DNA of 56,750 nt from Pseudoalteromonas prydzensis (lineage in GTDB: Bacteria > Pseudomonadota > Gammaproteobacteria > Enterobacterales > Alteromonadaceae), in contig NZ_DRGM01000173.1 of the NCBI RefSeq assembly GCF_011050055.1, positions 1 to 56,750 on the forward strand, in the 5' to 3' direction. The notes below the pieces were generated by a model that searched no databases, was not told where the DNA came from, and worked only from the letters and a program-made list of their open reading frames with translations. Shown here one piece after another: positions 43,628 through 52,827 of this stretch. The position numbers and the translations under genes were made by a program. Position 1 is the stretch's first letter; every line of letters starts with the position of its first letter.

Positions 43628-44329
43628 ATGGAACACAATATTAATAAGCATATTTCTGGCCGCTTTAATCAAGAGCTAGAAAACGTTCGTAATCATGTAT
43701 TAAGTATGGGTGGTTTAGTTGAGCAGCAACTAAACAGCGCACTTGATGCAGTAAGTAATGGCGATGCTGAATTAGCCCGAAAAGTGCGGGAAAATGACTA
43801 TAAAGTCAATGCCATGGAAGTGAACATTGATGAAGAATGTACCCGTATTATTGCGCGTCGTCAGCCGGCGGCCAGTGATTTACGCTTAGTGGTTGCGATC
43901 GCAAAAACCATTGCAGATTTAGAGCGTATTGGTGATGAAGCTGAGCGGATTGCTAAAGTCGCCCTCGATTCATTTACTAAAGATCAGCAAGATTTATTGG
44001 TTAATATTGAAAATATGGGTCGCCAAGTTTCTAAAATGCTGCATGATGTACTCGATGCTTTCGCGCGTATGGATGTGCAAAAAGCATTTGAAGTACATAA
44101 AGAAGATGCCAAGGTTGACCGCGAATACGAAGCAATTACTCGCCAAATTATGACCTATATGATGGAAGACCCGCGTTCAATTCCAAAAATTATGGATTTA
44201 GTTTGGTCGGTACGTTCATTGGAACGGATTGGCGATCGTTGCCAAAATATCTCTGAATATATTATTTACTTTGTTAATGGCAAAGATATTCGTCATACAT
44301 CTCAAGAGGATATAGAAAAATCGTTATAG
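43628..44329 (+). CDS. phoU: Phosphate signalling protein PhoU
   Basis: 233 residues with the PhoU three-helix repeats (about 20-110 and 125-215). The metal-site motifs appear twice: [18 protein letters not shown] and [18 protein letters not shown]. PhoU connects the Pst transporter to the PhoR kinase and keeps the Pho response off when phosphate is plentiful. It ends the pst operon before a terminator. Confidence 0.96.
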   Translation: MEHNINKHISGRFNQELENVRNHVLSMGGLVEQQLNSALDAVSNGDAELARKVRENDYKVNAMEVNIDEECTRIIARRQPAASDLRLVVAIAKTIADLERIGDEAERIAKVALDSFTKDQQDLLVNIENMGRQVSKMLHDVLDAFARMDVQKAFEVHKEDAKVDREYEAITRQIMTYMMEDPRSIPKIMDLVWSVRSLERIGDRCQNISEYIIYFVNGKDIRHTSQEDIEKSL

Positions 44330-44355
44330 ATTTTTTGATACCGCCTGGTTTTATT

Positions 44356-44377
44356 AAAGCGGCTAATTGCCGCTTTT
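44356..44377 (+). terminator. Terminator of the pst-phoU operon
   Basis: Perfect stem AAAGCGGC / GCCGCTTT with a TAATT loop and one more T, 26 bp after the phoU stop. Confidence 0.85.
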
Positions 44378-44428
44378 CATGTTTTCGTTATAATTATAAT
44401 GCTGTAGCGGCAGCTGTGATGTAATAAA

Positions 44429-44460
44429 AGCATTCACAATCGCGGTGAATGCTGTAAAAT
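44429..44460 (+). promoter_or_regulatory. Dyad and possible promoter before the DUF47-PiT operon
   Basis: AGCATTCAC (44429-44437) and GTGAATGCT (44445-44453) form a perfect 9-bp dyad with seven bases between. A possible promoter TTCACA (44433-44438)-16-TAAAAT (44455-44460) overlaps it. It does not look like a Pho box, so a different regulator is suggested. Confidence 0.45.
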
Positions 44461-44500
44461 TCACGCCGCAAAGCATACTAATTTGATTTAAGGGTCAGTT

Positions 44501-45178
44501 ATGCCTACAAACGCATTTTTAGGAGTATTCGCAAAATCTCCTATAAAGCCAATGGAAGATCACATCAAGAAGGTACATCAAGCAAGTAAAGCTTTGATCC
44601 CTTTTTTCAATCATGTATTTAAAGAAGAGTGGCAACAAGCAGAAGAGATTCGCTTGAACATTCGTACTTTAGAACGTGAAGCCGACGACATGAAAAGAAA
44701 TATACGTTTACAACTGCCGCGTGGTTTATTCATGCCGGTAGAGCGTACAGATCTGCTCGAACTCGTCACCCAGCAAGACAAAATTGCTAATAAAGCAAAA
44801 GACATTGCTGGTCGTGTAATTGGTCGTGAGATGACCATACCAAAAGAAATTCAAGCTGATTTTCTAGCTTATGTGACTCGTTGTGTTGATGCCACTAAAC
44901 AAGCATCAAATGCAATTAATGAGCTAGATGAGTTATTAGAGACTGGTTTTAAAGGTCGCGAGGTGACCTTAGTCGAAAAAATGCTCGTTGAATTGGATGC
45001 AATTGAACAAGACACGGATGATATGCAAATCATAATACGTCGCCAATTACGCGCCGTTGAAGATGGACTAAATCCAATTGATGTAATGTTTTTATACAAA
45101 ATCATCGAATGGGTCGGCGAACTGGCAGATATTGCAGAGCGCGTAGGTTCACGTCTTGAGCTGATGTTAGCTCGTTAA
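44501..45178 (+). CDS. TIGR00153/DUF47 PhoU-like protein
   Basis: 225 residues, all helical. PFFNHVFKEEWQQAEEIRLN, LEREADDMKRNIRLQLPRG and IIEWVGELADIAERVGSRLE are typical of the DUF47 family, distant relatives of PhoU usually encoded with PiT transporters. It probably tunes the low-affinity phosphate transporter encoded 39 bp downstream. It lies after a terminator and has its own promoter region, so it is separate from the pst operon. Confidence 0.92.
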   Translation: MPTNAFLGVFAKSPIKPMEDHIKKVHQASKALIPFFNHVFKEEWQQAEEIRLNIRTLEREADDMKRNIRLQLPRGLFMPVERTDLLELVTQQDKIANKAKDIAGRVIGREMTIPKEIQADFLAYVTRCVDATKQASNAINELDELLETGFKGREVTLVEKMLVELDAIEQDTDDMQIIIRRQLRAVEDGLNPIDVMFLYKIIEWVGELADIAERVGSRLELMLAR

Positions 45179-45217
45179 TTTACACTCAGTTCAATAACGA
45201 AAGATTAGGGTTACACA

Positions 45218-46486
45218 ATGGATATCATTGCATCTTATGGCACGGTATTAATTTTAATTGCCGCAGCAGTCGGTTTTTTTATGGCTTATGGTATTGGCGC
45301 GAATGACGTTGCTAATGCGATGGGCACATCGGTAGGTTCCAAAGCATTAACCATTAAGCAAGCAATTTTTATTGCGATGATTTTTGAATTTGCAGGCGCC
45401 TACTTAGCTGGCGGTGAAGTAACATCGACAATTCGTAAAGGTATTATCGATTCAACACCATTTTTAGAGCTTCCTGAACTGATGGTATTGGGTATGATCT
45501 CGGCATTATTTGCAGCCGGTAGTTGGTTGTTAATCGCATCCTTCTTAGGTTGGCCGGTATCAACAACACACTCAATTATTGGTGCTATTATTGGTTTTGC
45601 ATTAGTTGCGGTTGGCAGCGAAGCGATTCAATGGAATAGAGTGGCTGGCATTGTTGGGAGTTGGATCGTAACCCCTGCTATTTCAGGCTTTATCGCGTAT
45701 TTGATCTTCATGAGTGCGCAAAAACTGATTTTTGATACCGATGCACCACTTAAAAATGCCAAACGTTTCGTACCTATTTATATGGGTTTAGCGGGCTTTA
45801 TTATGTCTTTGGTTACGATCAAAAAAGGCTTAAAGCACATTGGCATTAATATCGGCGCTGTCGAAGGTTACTTATTAGCAATCGGTATTGCAGTGATTGT
45901 TGGTATTATTGGTAAAATCGTTATTTCTCGCTTAAAGATTGATCCAAAAGCGGATAAGAAAATGCAATTTAATAACGTTGAGAAAGTATTTGCTATCTTA
46001 ATGGTATTAACTGCATGTTGTATGGCCTTTGCGCATGGTTCGAATGACGTGGCTAACGCCATTGGTCCACTAGCGGCAGTTGTAAACATTGTTGAAAACA
46101 ATGGCGAAATAGCTAAACAAGCGACAATCGCATGGTGGATTTTACCACTAGGTGGTTTCGGTATTGTTGCTGGTCTTGCAATTTTAGGTAAGAAAGTAAT
46201 CAAGACCATTGGTGAAGGCATTACGCATTTAACACCAAGTCGTGGTTTTGCTGCTGAATTAGCCGCAGCATCTACAGTTGTTATTGCATCAGGTACTGGT
46301 TTACCAATTTCTACCACGCAAACCTTAGTTGGCGCGGTGTTAGGGGTAGGTATGGCTCGTGGTATTGCTGCACTTAACATGGGTGTGATCAGAAACATTG
46401 TAGTTTCTTGGGTAATTACATTGCCAGTTGGCGCTGCCCTTGCTATTGTTATTTTCTACATACTGAGAACTGCCTTTGGAGTTTAA
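45218..46486 (+). CDS. pit: Low-affinity inorganic phosphate transporter, PiT family
   Basis: 422 residues with about 10 membrane segments. The duplicated PiT signature is present: GIGANDVANAMGTSVGSKAL near 27 and AHGSNDVANAIGPLAAV near 270; each half also has a VSTTHS/ISTTQT motif. It takes up metal-phosphate with protons. Its place next to the high-affinity pst operon gives the cell both uptake systems in one locus. A terminator follows. Confidence 0.94.
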   Translation: MDIIASYGTVLILIAAAVGFFMAYGIGANDVANAMGTSVGSKALTIKQAIFIAMIFEFAGAYLAGGEVTSTIRKGIIDSTPFLELPELMVLGMISALFAAGSWLLIASFLGWPVSTTHSIIGAIIGFALVAVGSEAIQWNRVAGIVGSWIVTPAISGFIAYLIFMSAQKLIFDTDAPLKNAKRFVPIYMGLAGFIMSLVTIKKGLKHIGINIGAVEGYLLAIGIAVIVGIIGKIVISRLKIDPKADKKMQFNNVEKVFAILMVLTACCMAFAHGSNDVANAIGPLAAVVNIVENNGEIAKQATIAWWILPLGGFGIVAGLAILGKKVIKTIGEGITHLTPSRGFAAELAAASTVVIASGTGLPISTTQTLVGAVLGVGMARGIAALNMGVIRNIVVSWVITLPVGAALAIVIFYILRTAFGV

Positions 46487-46523
46487 ATCCAGCAGCTTTT
46501 GAGTATCACAGACTTTTAGCTTG

Positions 46524-46560
46524 AAAAGATCTCAACGCCCTTGGTGTTGGGGTCTTTTTA
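46524..46560 (+). terminator. Terminator of the PiT operon
   Basis: A 16-bp stem (AAAAGATCTCAACGCC with GGTGTTGGGGTCTTTT, three G-U pairs) with a 3-base loop and a T run. Confidence 0.85.
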
Positions 46561-46578
46561 TTTGTGGATAAAGAAAGT

Positions 46579-47499
46579 ATGACGAACTTACCAAGTATTA
46601 AACAGCTGCAGTATTTATTGGCAGTTCATCAGCATCAGCATTTTGGCCGCGCAGCAAGTGCGTGTTTCATCGGGCAGTCAACACTCAGTAGTGCGATTCA
46701 AACCCTTGAAGAAACACTTGGTTGCCAACTCATCGAGCGTGAAAATCGCAGCTTGATGTTCACCGCCATCGGCGAAGAAGTGGTAGCACGGGCACGCAAA
46801 ATTATTGACGATACGCTCAGCGTTAGAGAGCTGACCAAAAGCCATTTAACACCGCTAAGCGGTAAGCTCACACTCGGTGTTATTCCAACGATTGCTAGTT
46901 TTATTGCGGCACCTTTATATCACCTTTGTCAGCAGCAATTTGCTGATTTAGAGCTGGTTCTGGTAGAAGATACCAGCGATAGCTTGCTGGATAAGTTAGA
47001 GCATGGCCATATCGATATGGCATTATTGGCGTTACCTTACGACACCGATAAGTTCCATACTCAAGTGCTCGCACAAGATCATTTTTGTTTAGTGCATCAT
47101 AAAGATTACTTACCTGCTAAGAACATCGAAGATTTTAACTTGTTACCGGAAGCCAGCGTGTTCTTATTAGAGCGAGAGCATTGTATGACGGGGCATGCGC
47201 TCAGTGCGTGCCACTTAAACCGTTCGAGTTGTATCAATCCATTTGAAGCAGCCAGTTTGCATACATTGCTGAGTATGGTTGAGCATCAGCTAGGAGTAAC
47301 GTTTTTGCCGCAAATGGCAATTAACGCCGGTATTTTAGCGAACAAGGATATGCTGGCAACGCCATCGCAAAGTGACGCATACCGTGATATTGGTATTTTA
47401 TGGCGCAAAACCACCGGACGCATTCGCGACTTTCGTTTATTTAGCCAAATGCTAGAGAGTTTTTTAAAACAGCAATGCCGGTTAACTTCGCAGGAATAG
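46579..47499 (+). CDS. oxyR: LysR-family hydrogen peroxide sensor OxyR
   Basis: About 306 residues from ATG 46579 (a GTG at 46564 is in frame but less likely). The winged-helix domain is at 1-65 (AVHQHQHFGRAASACFIGQ). The redox pair has the exact OxyR spacing: Cys-8-Cys in REHCMTGHALSAC, matching Cys199 and Cys208 of E. coli OxyR. The region ATPSQSDAYRDIGILWRKT also fits OxyR. Oxidation of the pair switches on catalase and peroxidase genes; no target gene is adjacent. Confidence 0.93.
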   Translation: MTNLPSIKQLQYLLAVHQHQHFGRAASACFIGQSTLSSAIQTLEETLGCQLIERENRSLMFTAIGEEVVARARKIIDDTLSVRELTKSHLTPLSGKLTLGVIPTIASFIAAPLYHLCQQQFADLELVLVEDTSDSLLDKLEHGHIDMALLALPYDTDKFHTQVLAQDHFCLVHHKDYLPAKNIEDFNLLPEASVFLLEREHCMTGHALSACHLNRSSCINPFEAASLHTLLSMVEHQLGVTFLPQMAINAGILANKDMLATPSQSDAYRDIGILWRKTTGRIRDFRLFSQMLESFLKQQCRLTSQE

Positions 47500-47610
47500 C
47501 TCATTAGCGTGAGCTTTTTCATTTATTTTAATTTATTTTCATCTTTTGCAAACTATCTTCCTCGCTCTATCGACTAACCTAATAAGTAATATAACTAAGC
47601 ATCGAGAACC

Positions 47611-48153
47611 GTGTTTTTTCAATCACTAGAAACATTAATCGGCAAAGCACAGCAAGGAAATAAACGCGCCTGGCTTAAGCTGGTTCAACAGCATGAAAGC
47701 CAAGTTTATAACTATTGCTTGCGGATGCTCAGTAATCCTGATGATGCCATGGATTTAATGCAAGAAGTGTTTATCTCTGTGTATAAAAGTTTGCCAAGTT
47801 TTCGTGGTGAATCGAGTTTTAACACTTGGGTGTTCCAAATAGTACACCGTCGTAGCGTTGAGTATTATCGTCGTCGCAAGCATTTCCAGAGTCTTGATGA
47901 AGTGCCTGAACAGGCATGTGAGCACAGCGAGCTGGAGAGCAATCAGTTAGTGCAAGTTCAACATCAACAATTAACAACGATGTTAAATAACTTACCGTGG
48001 GAGCAACGTTTAGTGGTCGAGCTAAAGTTTTTTCAACATTGCACCTTTGAAGAGATTGCTGAGCAACTCGATATTTCCACAAACACCGCCAAGTCACGGT
48101 TATACAGTGCATTAGGTAAATTAAAAGTTCATTTGGAGGCCGTCGATGGCTAA
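47611..48153 (+). CDS. ECF-type RNA polymerase sigma factor
   Basis: 180 residues from a GTG start. Region 2 (DDAMDLMQEVFISVYKSL, SSFNTWVFQIVHRRSVEYY) and region 4 (LPWEQRLVVELKFFQHC, FEEIAEQLDISTNTAKSRL) are complete. It overlaps the next gene by 8 bp. Upstream, GCAAACT and TCGAC about 14 bases apart (near 47548-47573) loosely resemble an ECF promoter, so autoregulation is possible. The downstream protein is probably its anti-sigma factor. Confidence 0.92.
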   Translation: MFFQSLETLIGKAQQGNKRAWLKLVQQHESQVYNYCLRMLSNPDDAMDLMQEVFISVYKSLPSFRGESSFNTWVFQIVHRRSVEYYRRRKHFQSLDEVPEQACEHSELESNQLVQVQHQQLTTMLNNLPWEQRLVVELKFFQHCTFEEIAEQLDISTNTAKSRLYSALGKLKVHLEAVDG

Positions 48154-48736
48154 TTTAGAGGCACTTTTTGAGCAATGGTTAGAGGGTAACGTTTTGAGTG
48201 ATGCGCAATTACAGCAGCTTGAAAATGACCCAGAATATCGTGCGTTGATGAGTCAGGCACAGGCTTGGCAGCAACATAGCAGCGAATATAAAACAGTACC
48301 AGTACCACAATGGGATCGTCAATCAACAATGCCACAGGTTGCGTCTGTGGGCGTATTTGGTATAGCCAGTGTGTGGGCTGTTGCAGCATCAGTCATGATT
48401 TGTGCGCTAGCCTTTTTAGTTATGCCGCAGCAACAGGCACCAGAATTACTGGATCAGGTCGCGAAACAAACGCAGCTATTAGAGTCACAACAAAAGCAAA
48501 TTGATCAGCTGCAAAAAATTATCACGGCGCAAAATGAATTACAGCAGCAGCAAATGTATCAACTAGCTAAAGAGGCTATAACGACTGGGCGCGTTGAACG
48601 CCAAGAAGACCTTAATAGCTTAATTACCTATATCAAAACCCAGCGTGCTCAAGATCAAGCGTATCTGCGGATGCAGCTAAACGACTTAGCCGAACAAGTA
48701 CAAGAGCAGCCAATGGCCGCGATTGCGAAAAACTAG
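48146..48736 (+). CDS. Probable membrane anti-sigma factor
   Basis: 196 residues. A cytoplasmic N-terminal part (about 1-68) is followed by one membrane segment (about 72-92, ASVWAVAASVMICALAFLV) and a periplasmic coiled coil rich in Gln (QTQLLESQQKQIDQLQKII). No zinc-type anti-sigma motif is present. The topology and the 8-bp overlap with the ECF sigma gene support an anti-sigma role; this is inference. Confidence 0.75.
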   Translation: MANLEALFEQWLEGNVLSDAQLQQLENDPEYRALMSQAQAWQQHSSEYKTVPVPQWDRQSTMPQVASVGVFGIASVWAVAASVMICALAFLVMPQQQAPELLDQVAKQTQLLESQQKQIDQLQKIITAQNELQQQQMYQLAKEAITTGRVERQEDLNSLITYIKTQRAQDQAYLRMQLNDLAEQVQEQPMAAIAKN

Positions 48737-48747
48737 GAGCAAAGAGC

Positions 48748-49659
48748 ATGAATAAAAAACTTATCAGCAGCGTTATCATGGCGGTTATTGGTTGTGCCGC
48801 TGGCAATCTACAGGCAAAAACCCCTGCAGAATTGGCCGCTATCCAGCGTGAAGTCGGTATTATGGAAAACATTTTAAGCAGCGCCTTAAAGCAGGACACG
48901 GATAAAAAAATCCGCGCAATTTCAGCTAATTACTTTGTTGATCAAGGTGTGGTATTTGAGTTGGATGTGCGAGGCGCAAGCCGTTGGCAGACAATTTTTA
49001 GTCACGCGCCAAATGCGCCGTTGCCACCTTTACCCGATATTGATTTTTCAAATGTGAATGTTGAATTCATTAGTGATCATGTTGAAGTATTAAGTGAGCA
49101 AGCCGTTGAGTCATCAAGAGAAGCTTACCAACAAGCGATGGAAGTTATGCGTGAAGGTGCAGAGCGAGTGCGCGACATTGCTGAGCAAGAGCGTGATGTT
49201 AGCCGTGACTTACGTGATTTGGAGCGTGAAAAACGAGATTTAGAATTTGCTAGCCGCCATGATAATAGCGTCGAAGCCAAAGAGCTTGAACAACGTAAAA
49301 AAACACTCGAAAAAGAGATCGCTAAGCTTGAAAAGCAACAAACCACACTTACTAAACAGCAACAGCAATTACGCCAAGATATAAACGCAAAGCAAGCTGA
49401 GCGTGAAAAACAGCAAGCCGCAGAGCAGCAAAAGCTGCTCACACAGGTCAATCACAGTATTAGTTTAACGCTTTGTGACTATGGCAGCGGCTTGCGTAGT
49501 TTACCAAACGATGAGCATGTCAGTTTTGTACTCAAAGGCTTGGCTGATAAAAACAAAAGTTTGATCAAAGTATTCAATAAAGCCGATATCAAAAAGTGCG
49601 TAGTAGGCGACATTAAAGCCGGTGATTTAGCCCTTAAGGCAATTAGCTATCAATTTTGA
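48748..49659 (+). CDS. Secreted coiled-coil protein of the ECF operon
   Basis: 303 residues with a signal peptide (about 1-24, ending LQAK). A short N-terminal domain (VDQGVVFELDVRGAS) is followed by a long charged coiled coil (about 115-235, DLRDLEREKRDLEFA, LEKQQTTLTKQQQQLRQD) and a C-terminal domain with two Cys (TLCDYGSGLRSL, DIKKCVVGD). No family is recognised. It starts 12 bp after the anti-sigma gene, so it may sense the envelope signal that releases the sigma factor, acting through the facing periplasmic coiled coils. Confidence 0.8.
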   Translation: MNKKLISSVIMAVIGCAAGNLQAKTPAELAAIQREVGIMENILSSALKQDTDKKIRAISANYFVDQGVVFELDVRGASRWQTIFSHAPNAPLPPLPDIDFSNVNVEFISDHVEVLSEQAVESSREAYQQAMEVMREGAERVRDIAEQERDVSRDLRDLEREKRDLEFASRHDNSVEAKELEQRKKTLEKEIAKLEKQQTTLTKQQQQLRQDINAKQAEREKQQAAEQQKLLTQVNHSISLTLCDYGSGLRSLPNDEHVSFVLKGLADKNKSLIKVFNKADIKKCVVGDIKAGDLALKAISYQF

Positions 49660-49695
49660 TTAACTGCGCTCAATTAACAACTATCCCTGACCAAC

Positions 49696-49722
49696 AAAGC
49701 AGCCGTTTACAAAGGCTGCTTT
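49696..49722. terminator. Bidirectional terminator after the ECF operon
   Basis: Perfect arms AAAGCAGCC and GGCTGCTTT around a nine-base loop. It overlaps the stop region of the convergent small membrane protein gene. Confidence 0.85.
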
Positions 49723-49931
49723 TCATTATGTACTTCATATTCAAACTGTTTATTGAAAGGCGTAATATCGGGTAAGAACAATAAATACACCCACACCACT
49801 AAATTAAAATAGGGGATCAGTCCTAAGCAAGTAAATGTTGTTACCGGGTAGCCTTTACGTTCGGCATAACGGTAGCATTGGTAAGTTATCCCTAAGTTTA
49901 CCACTAGTAATAGCACGATTAGTTGCGTCAT
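49707..49931 (-). CDS. Small membrane protein, unknown function
   Basis: 74 residues with two membrane segments (about 2-19, LIVLLLVVNLGITYQCY, and about 33-54, CLGLIPYFNLVVWVYLLFLP) joined by a basic loop AERKGYP. No family is recognised. AGTG before the ATG gives only a modest ribosome site. It shares a bidirectional terminator with the ECF operon. Confidence 0.6.
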   Translation of the reverse strand: MTQLIVLLLVVNLGITYQCYRYAERKGYPVTTFTCLGLIPYFNLVVWVYLLFLPDITPFNKQFEYEVHNEKQPL

Positions 49932-50134
49932 AATTCACTCCATAAATTGACAATAATACTAATAACAACATGTTAGTTGTTCCGTAGTATGTTGTGGTCA
50001 TTCGGTGATGTCATGTTATTTTTTGAAAATCATCATAATAGCAAGACATTGATCGGCCGATAGGCAAAGTATAGATGAGTTATCATAAGATGGAAGTAAA
50101 AAAACACGCTGAATGGTGTGAAAATGTAATCGTT

Positions 50135-52660
50135 TTAGCTAGGTGGTTGTTCGTAAAAAGTTTTGTTTTCAGAAATTTTTTGTAATTGATGTTTTATTTT
50201 TTCTACCGGCACTGGACGAGAAATAAAGTAGCCTTGGCCATAATCAACGCCAATTTCTTTCAGCGCTAAAAAAATCTCTTTGCTTTCCACATATTCAGCT
50301 ACTGAGCGCTTATCCAGCGAGCGACTAATATCATTAATTGCTTTAACTAGCGCTAAATCAATAGGATCATTGAGCATATCGCGAACAAACGAGCCATCTA
50401 TTTTAACGTGCTGCGCAGGTAGTTGCTTAAGATAATTAAAGGTACTAAAGCCAGTTCCAAAGTCATCAATTGAGAAGTGGCAGCCTAAGCGATTGAGTTT
50501 TTCAATCATTGTTCTTGTTGCCGCTAGATTATTAATACTGGCTGATTCGGTAATTTCAAAAATAACCCGAGTCGGCACGACCTGACATTTTTCAAGGGTG
50601 GATTCGATATGCGGTAATAAGCGTTCATCTAAAAACGATTGCGCCGAGAGGTTAATCGCTACTTGATTTAGTTCAGGATTGGCAGCGATGGCAGCTATTG
50701 CATTACTGATCACACATTGATCCATCAAATAAGTATCGTTTAATAATTCCAATGACGGAATAAATTGATTGGGGTAGATGAGTTCGCCGTCGAGTTTTAA
50801 GCGCAACAAAGCTTCAAAATAAGCAACGCCACCTTGTTTAAAGTCCCAAATTGGCTGGTAATGCAATTCAATTTGGTTTTGCTGCAGTGCTTGACGAATA
50901 CTGTGTCCCCACTCTAAGCCAGCTTGCAAGGTGTTATGGTTAGCATCTTCTTTTGAGTAACAATGCACTAAATTACGGCCCAAGCTTTTTGCAACATATA
51001 AGGCAATATCGGCTTGTTTTAAACATTCACTCGGATCGTGGTTGGCGGCTGTTATTTGCGTTAAGCCAATTGAGCAGCTGATAGAATAAATTTGTTCTGC
51101 AGATTTAAACTGGTGACCTTCAATCGCCATACAAATGCTTTCTGCGATTAAGTGCGCATCAAGCAAATTCATATTTTTTAAGATCACGGCAAATTCGTCA
51201 CCACCAATACGGCACACTAAATGTTCATTACTGATGTTGGCGGTAAATAGCTGCGCAACTTCTTTAAGAACAATATCGCCTTGTTGGTGGCCTTTACTGT
51301 CATTAATTATTTTAAAGTGATCAAGGTCAATATAAATTAAGGCATGCTCTATGTCGCCATAGGTGCGTTGTGATTGGCAAATTCGATTCAGTTGCTGATC
51401 AAAATAATAGCGATTATGTAAACCGGTTAAAGTGTCATGTAAGGCTAAATGGCGCAGTTGTAATTCAGCTTGTTTGCGCTCATGAATATTATCGATAGTG
51501 GCGGTAATCGTTGCAGCGTTACTACTGTTTTTGATCAACTGTAACCGACATTCAACCCAGATAGCGCGGCCATCTTTATGAATAATTTGCACTTCTACTT
51601 GCTGTTGCAAAGCGCCGCCTTGCAAAATACTGCTAATGGTATCAAGTAGCTTGTCTTTACAGTCATTAATACAAAAGTCAGAGAGTGCTTTGCTCAAGGT
51701 TTGTTTTATACCAAAACCACTGAGCGCCTCCCACGCAGGGTTGATAAAACGAATTCGGCCTTGTTGATCAAACTCAAGCACCACAGTATTAAGATGCAGC
51801 AATATCCGCTGATGGGCTGAAAACAGCTCTTTATAACGGTTCTGACTTTGACTTAGTTGTTCAACCTTTTGTGCAAATTCAGCATAACTGACCATAAAAT
51901 CTTCGCGCCGCGCCGCATGGTCGCATACTTTGGTTAGCAATGAATGTTCGTAGGGCGCGCGAATGAAGTCCGTGACGCCAGAAAGTAACAGTTGCTCAGC
52001 ATGGTTTGCATCTTTTGTATCAATAATAGTTACAATGGCTTGCTTTGGATTATGCTGTAAAATTTCTTCAACTAATTGGCTTGCAGCTCCCGCATACGCT
52101 GCGGTTGCATCAAGTAGCACAATGGCAAACTTTTGCTGTAAATAGATAGATAAGGCTTGTTTATTATTAGCAACATGGGTGCAGGCAAAGTTAAGCTGTA
52201 ATTGTTCTGCTATTTTAGCCGCTTTAACGCTATCGGCTTCAAGCAGCAATAAGTCTAAACGACTGCTTTTTTCTAAATGCGTGGATAACACATTGGCTAA
52301 CACTTGCGGCAGCATGTCTTGGCGTTCAAAAGGCAGCACCGCATCTATGCCATAACTACGTGCGGTTGTCTCTGCTATGCGCTCACAATAAATAGGGGGG
52401 GTGAGTACAATGGGGGTGTTTTTTGGGGTTTTTAATAGCCCTGAGCGGATCATGCGCGAGAACCGCCAACCGTCGATTTTACCAACATTGAGCCCAGTAA
52501 TAATGACATCAACAGCTTGAGATTTTAGAATTTCGAGGGCTTGCTGGCTATCGGCTACTTCAAGAAACGTAAACACATTGAGTCGATTTAAGGTTGACTT
52601 AACTGCCTGACGCTCAGCGACACTGGCATTTAATATCAGCAAAGTTAGCTGCTTAGCCAT
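50135..52660 (-). CDS. REC-REC-PAS-GGDEF-EAL c-di-GMP signalling protein
   Basis: 841 residues. Two receiver-like domains come first (about 5-120 and 138-250). The first has Gly where the phosphorylated Asp should be (VIITGLNVG). The second keeps an Asp in IVLLDATA. A short coiled linker leads to a PAS domain (about 285-400, VVLEFDQQGRIRFINPAWEA), an intact GGDEF domain (RIGGDEFAVIL, about 415-570) and an intact EAL domain (YFEALLRL, IDDFGTGFSTFNYLKQLP). Both c-di-GMP synthesis and breakdown could occur; the EAL half often dominates in such hybrids. No partner kinase gene is adjacent. Confidence 0.93.
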   Translation of the reverse strand: MAKQLTLLILNASVAERQAVKSTLNRLNVFTFLEVADSQQALEILKSQAVDVIITGLNVGKIDGWRFSRMIRSGLLKTPKNTPIVLTPPIYCERIAETTARSYGIDAVLPFERQDMLPQVLANVLSTHLEKSSRLDLLLLEADSVKAAKIAEQLQLNFACTHVANNKQALSIYLQQKFAIVLLDATAAYAGAASQLVEEILQHNPKQAIVTIIDTKDANHAEQLLLSGVTDFIRAPYEHSLLTKVCDHAARREDFMVSYAEFAQKVEQLSQSQNRYKELFSAHQRILLHLNTVVLEFDQQGRIRFINPAWEALSGFGIKQTLSKALSDFCINDCKDKLLDTISSILQGGALQQQVEVQIIHKDGRAIWVECRLQLIKNSSNAATITATIDNIHERKQAELQLRHLALHDTLTGLHNRYYFDQQLNRICQSQRTYGDIEHALIYIDLDHFKIINDSKGHQQGDIVLKEVAQLFTANISNEHLVCRIGGDEFAVILKNMNLLDAHLIAESICMAIEGHQFKSAEQIYSISCSIGLTQITAANHDPSECLKQADIALYVAKSLGRNLVHCYSKEDANHNTLQAGLEWGHSIRQALQQNQIELHYQPIWDFKQGGVAYFEALLRLKLDGELIYPNQFIPSLELLNDTYLMDQCVISNAIAAIAANPELNQVAINLSAQSFLDERLLPHIESTLEKCQVVPTRVIFEITESASINNLAATRTMIEKLNRLGCHFSIDDFGTGFSTFNYLKQLPAQHVKIDGSFVRDMLNDPIDLALVKAINDISRSLDKRSVAEYVESKEIFLALKEIGVDYGQGYFISRPVPVEKIKHQLQKISENKTFYEQPPS

Positions 52661-52827
52661 TATGTCATACCTCTTTTCAACCCAGCTTTAATTCAGTTCA
52701 GTAGAATAATGCCATTTGTCCTGAACCACAAGAGAACATTGCAGGGTATTTTTATTAAAGCCGTTGGTTGAGCTAATAGCGCGATACAGTTAAACTTGGC
52801 GCGACTTTTTTGATCTGGATATATCCT

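Noticed and set aside
45868..46398. Minus-strand 176-codon reading frame inside the PiT gene
   Set aside because: The opposite strand encodes conserved PiT segments; the composition is that of an antisense shadow.
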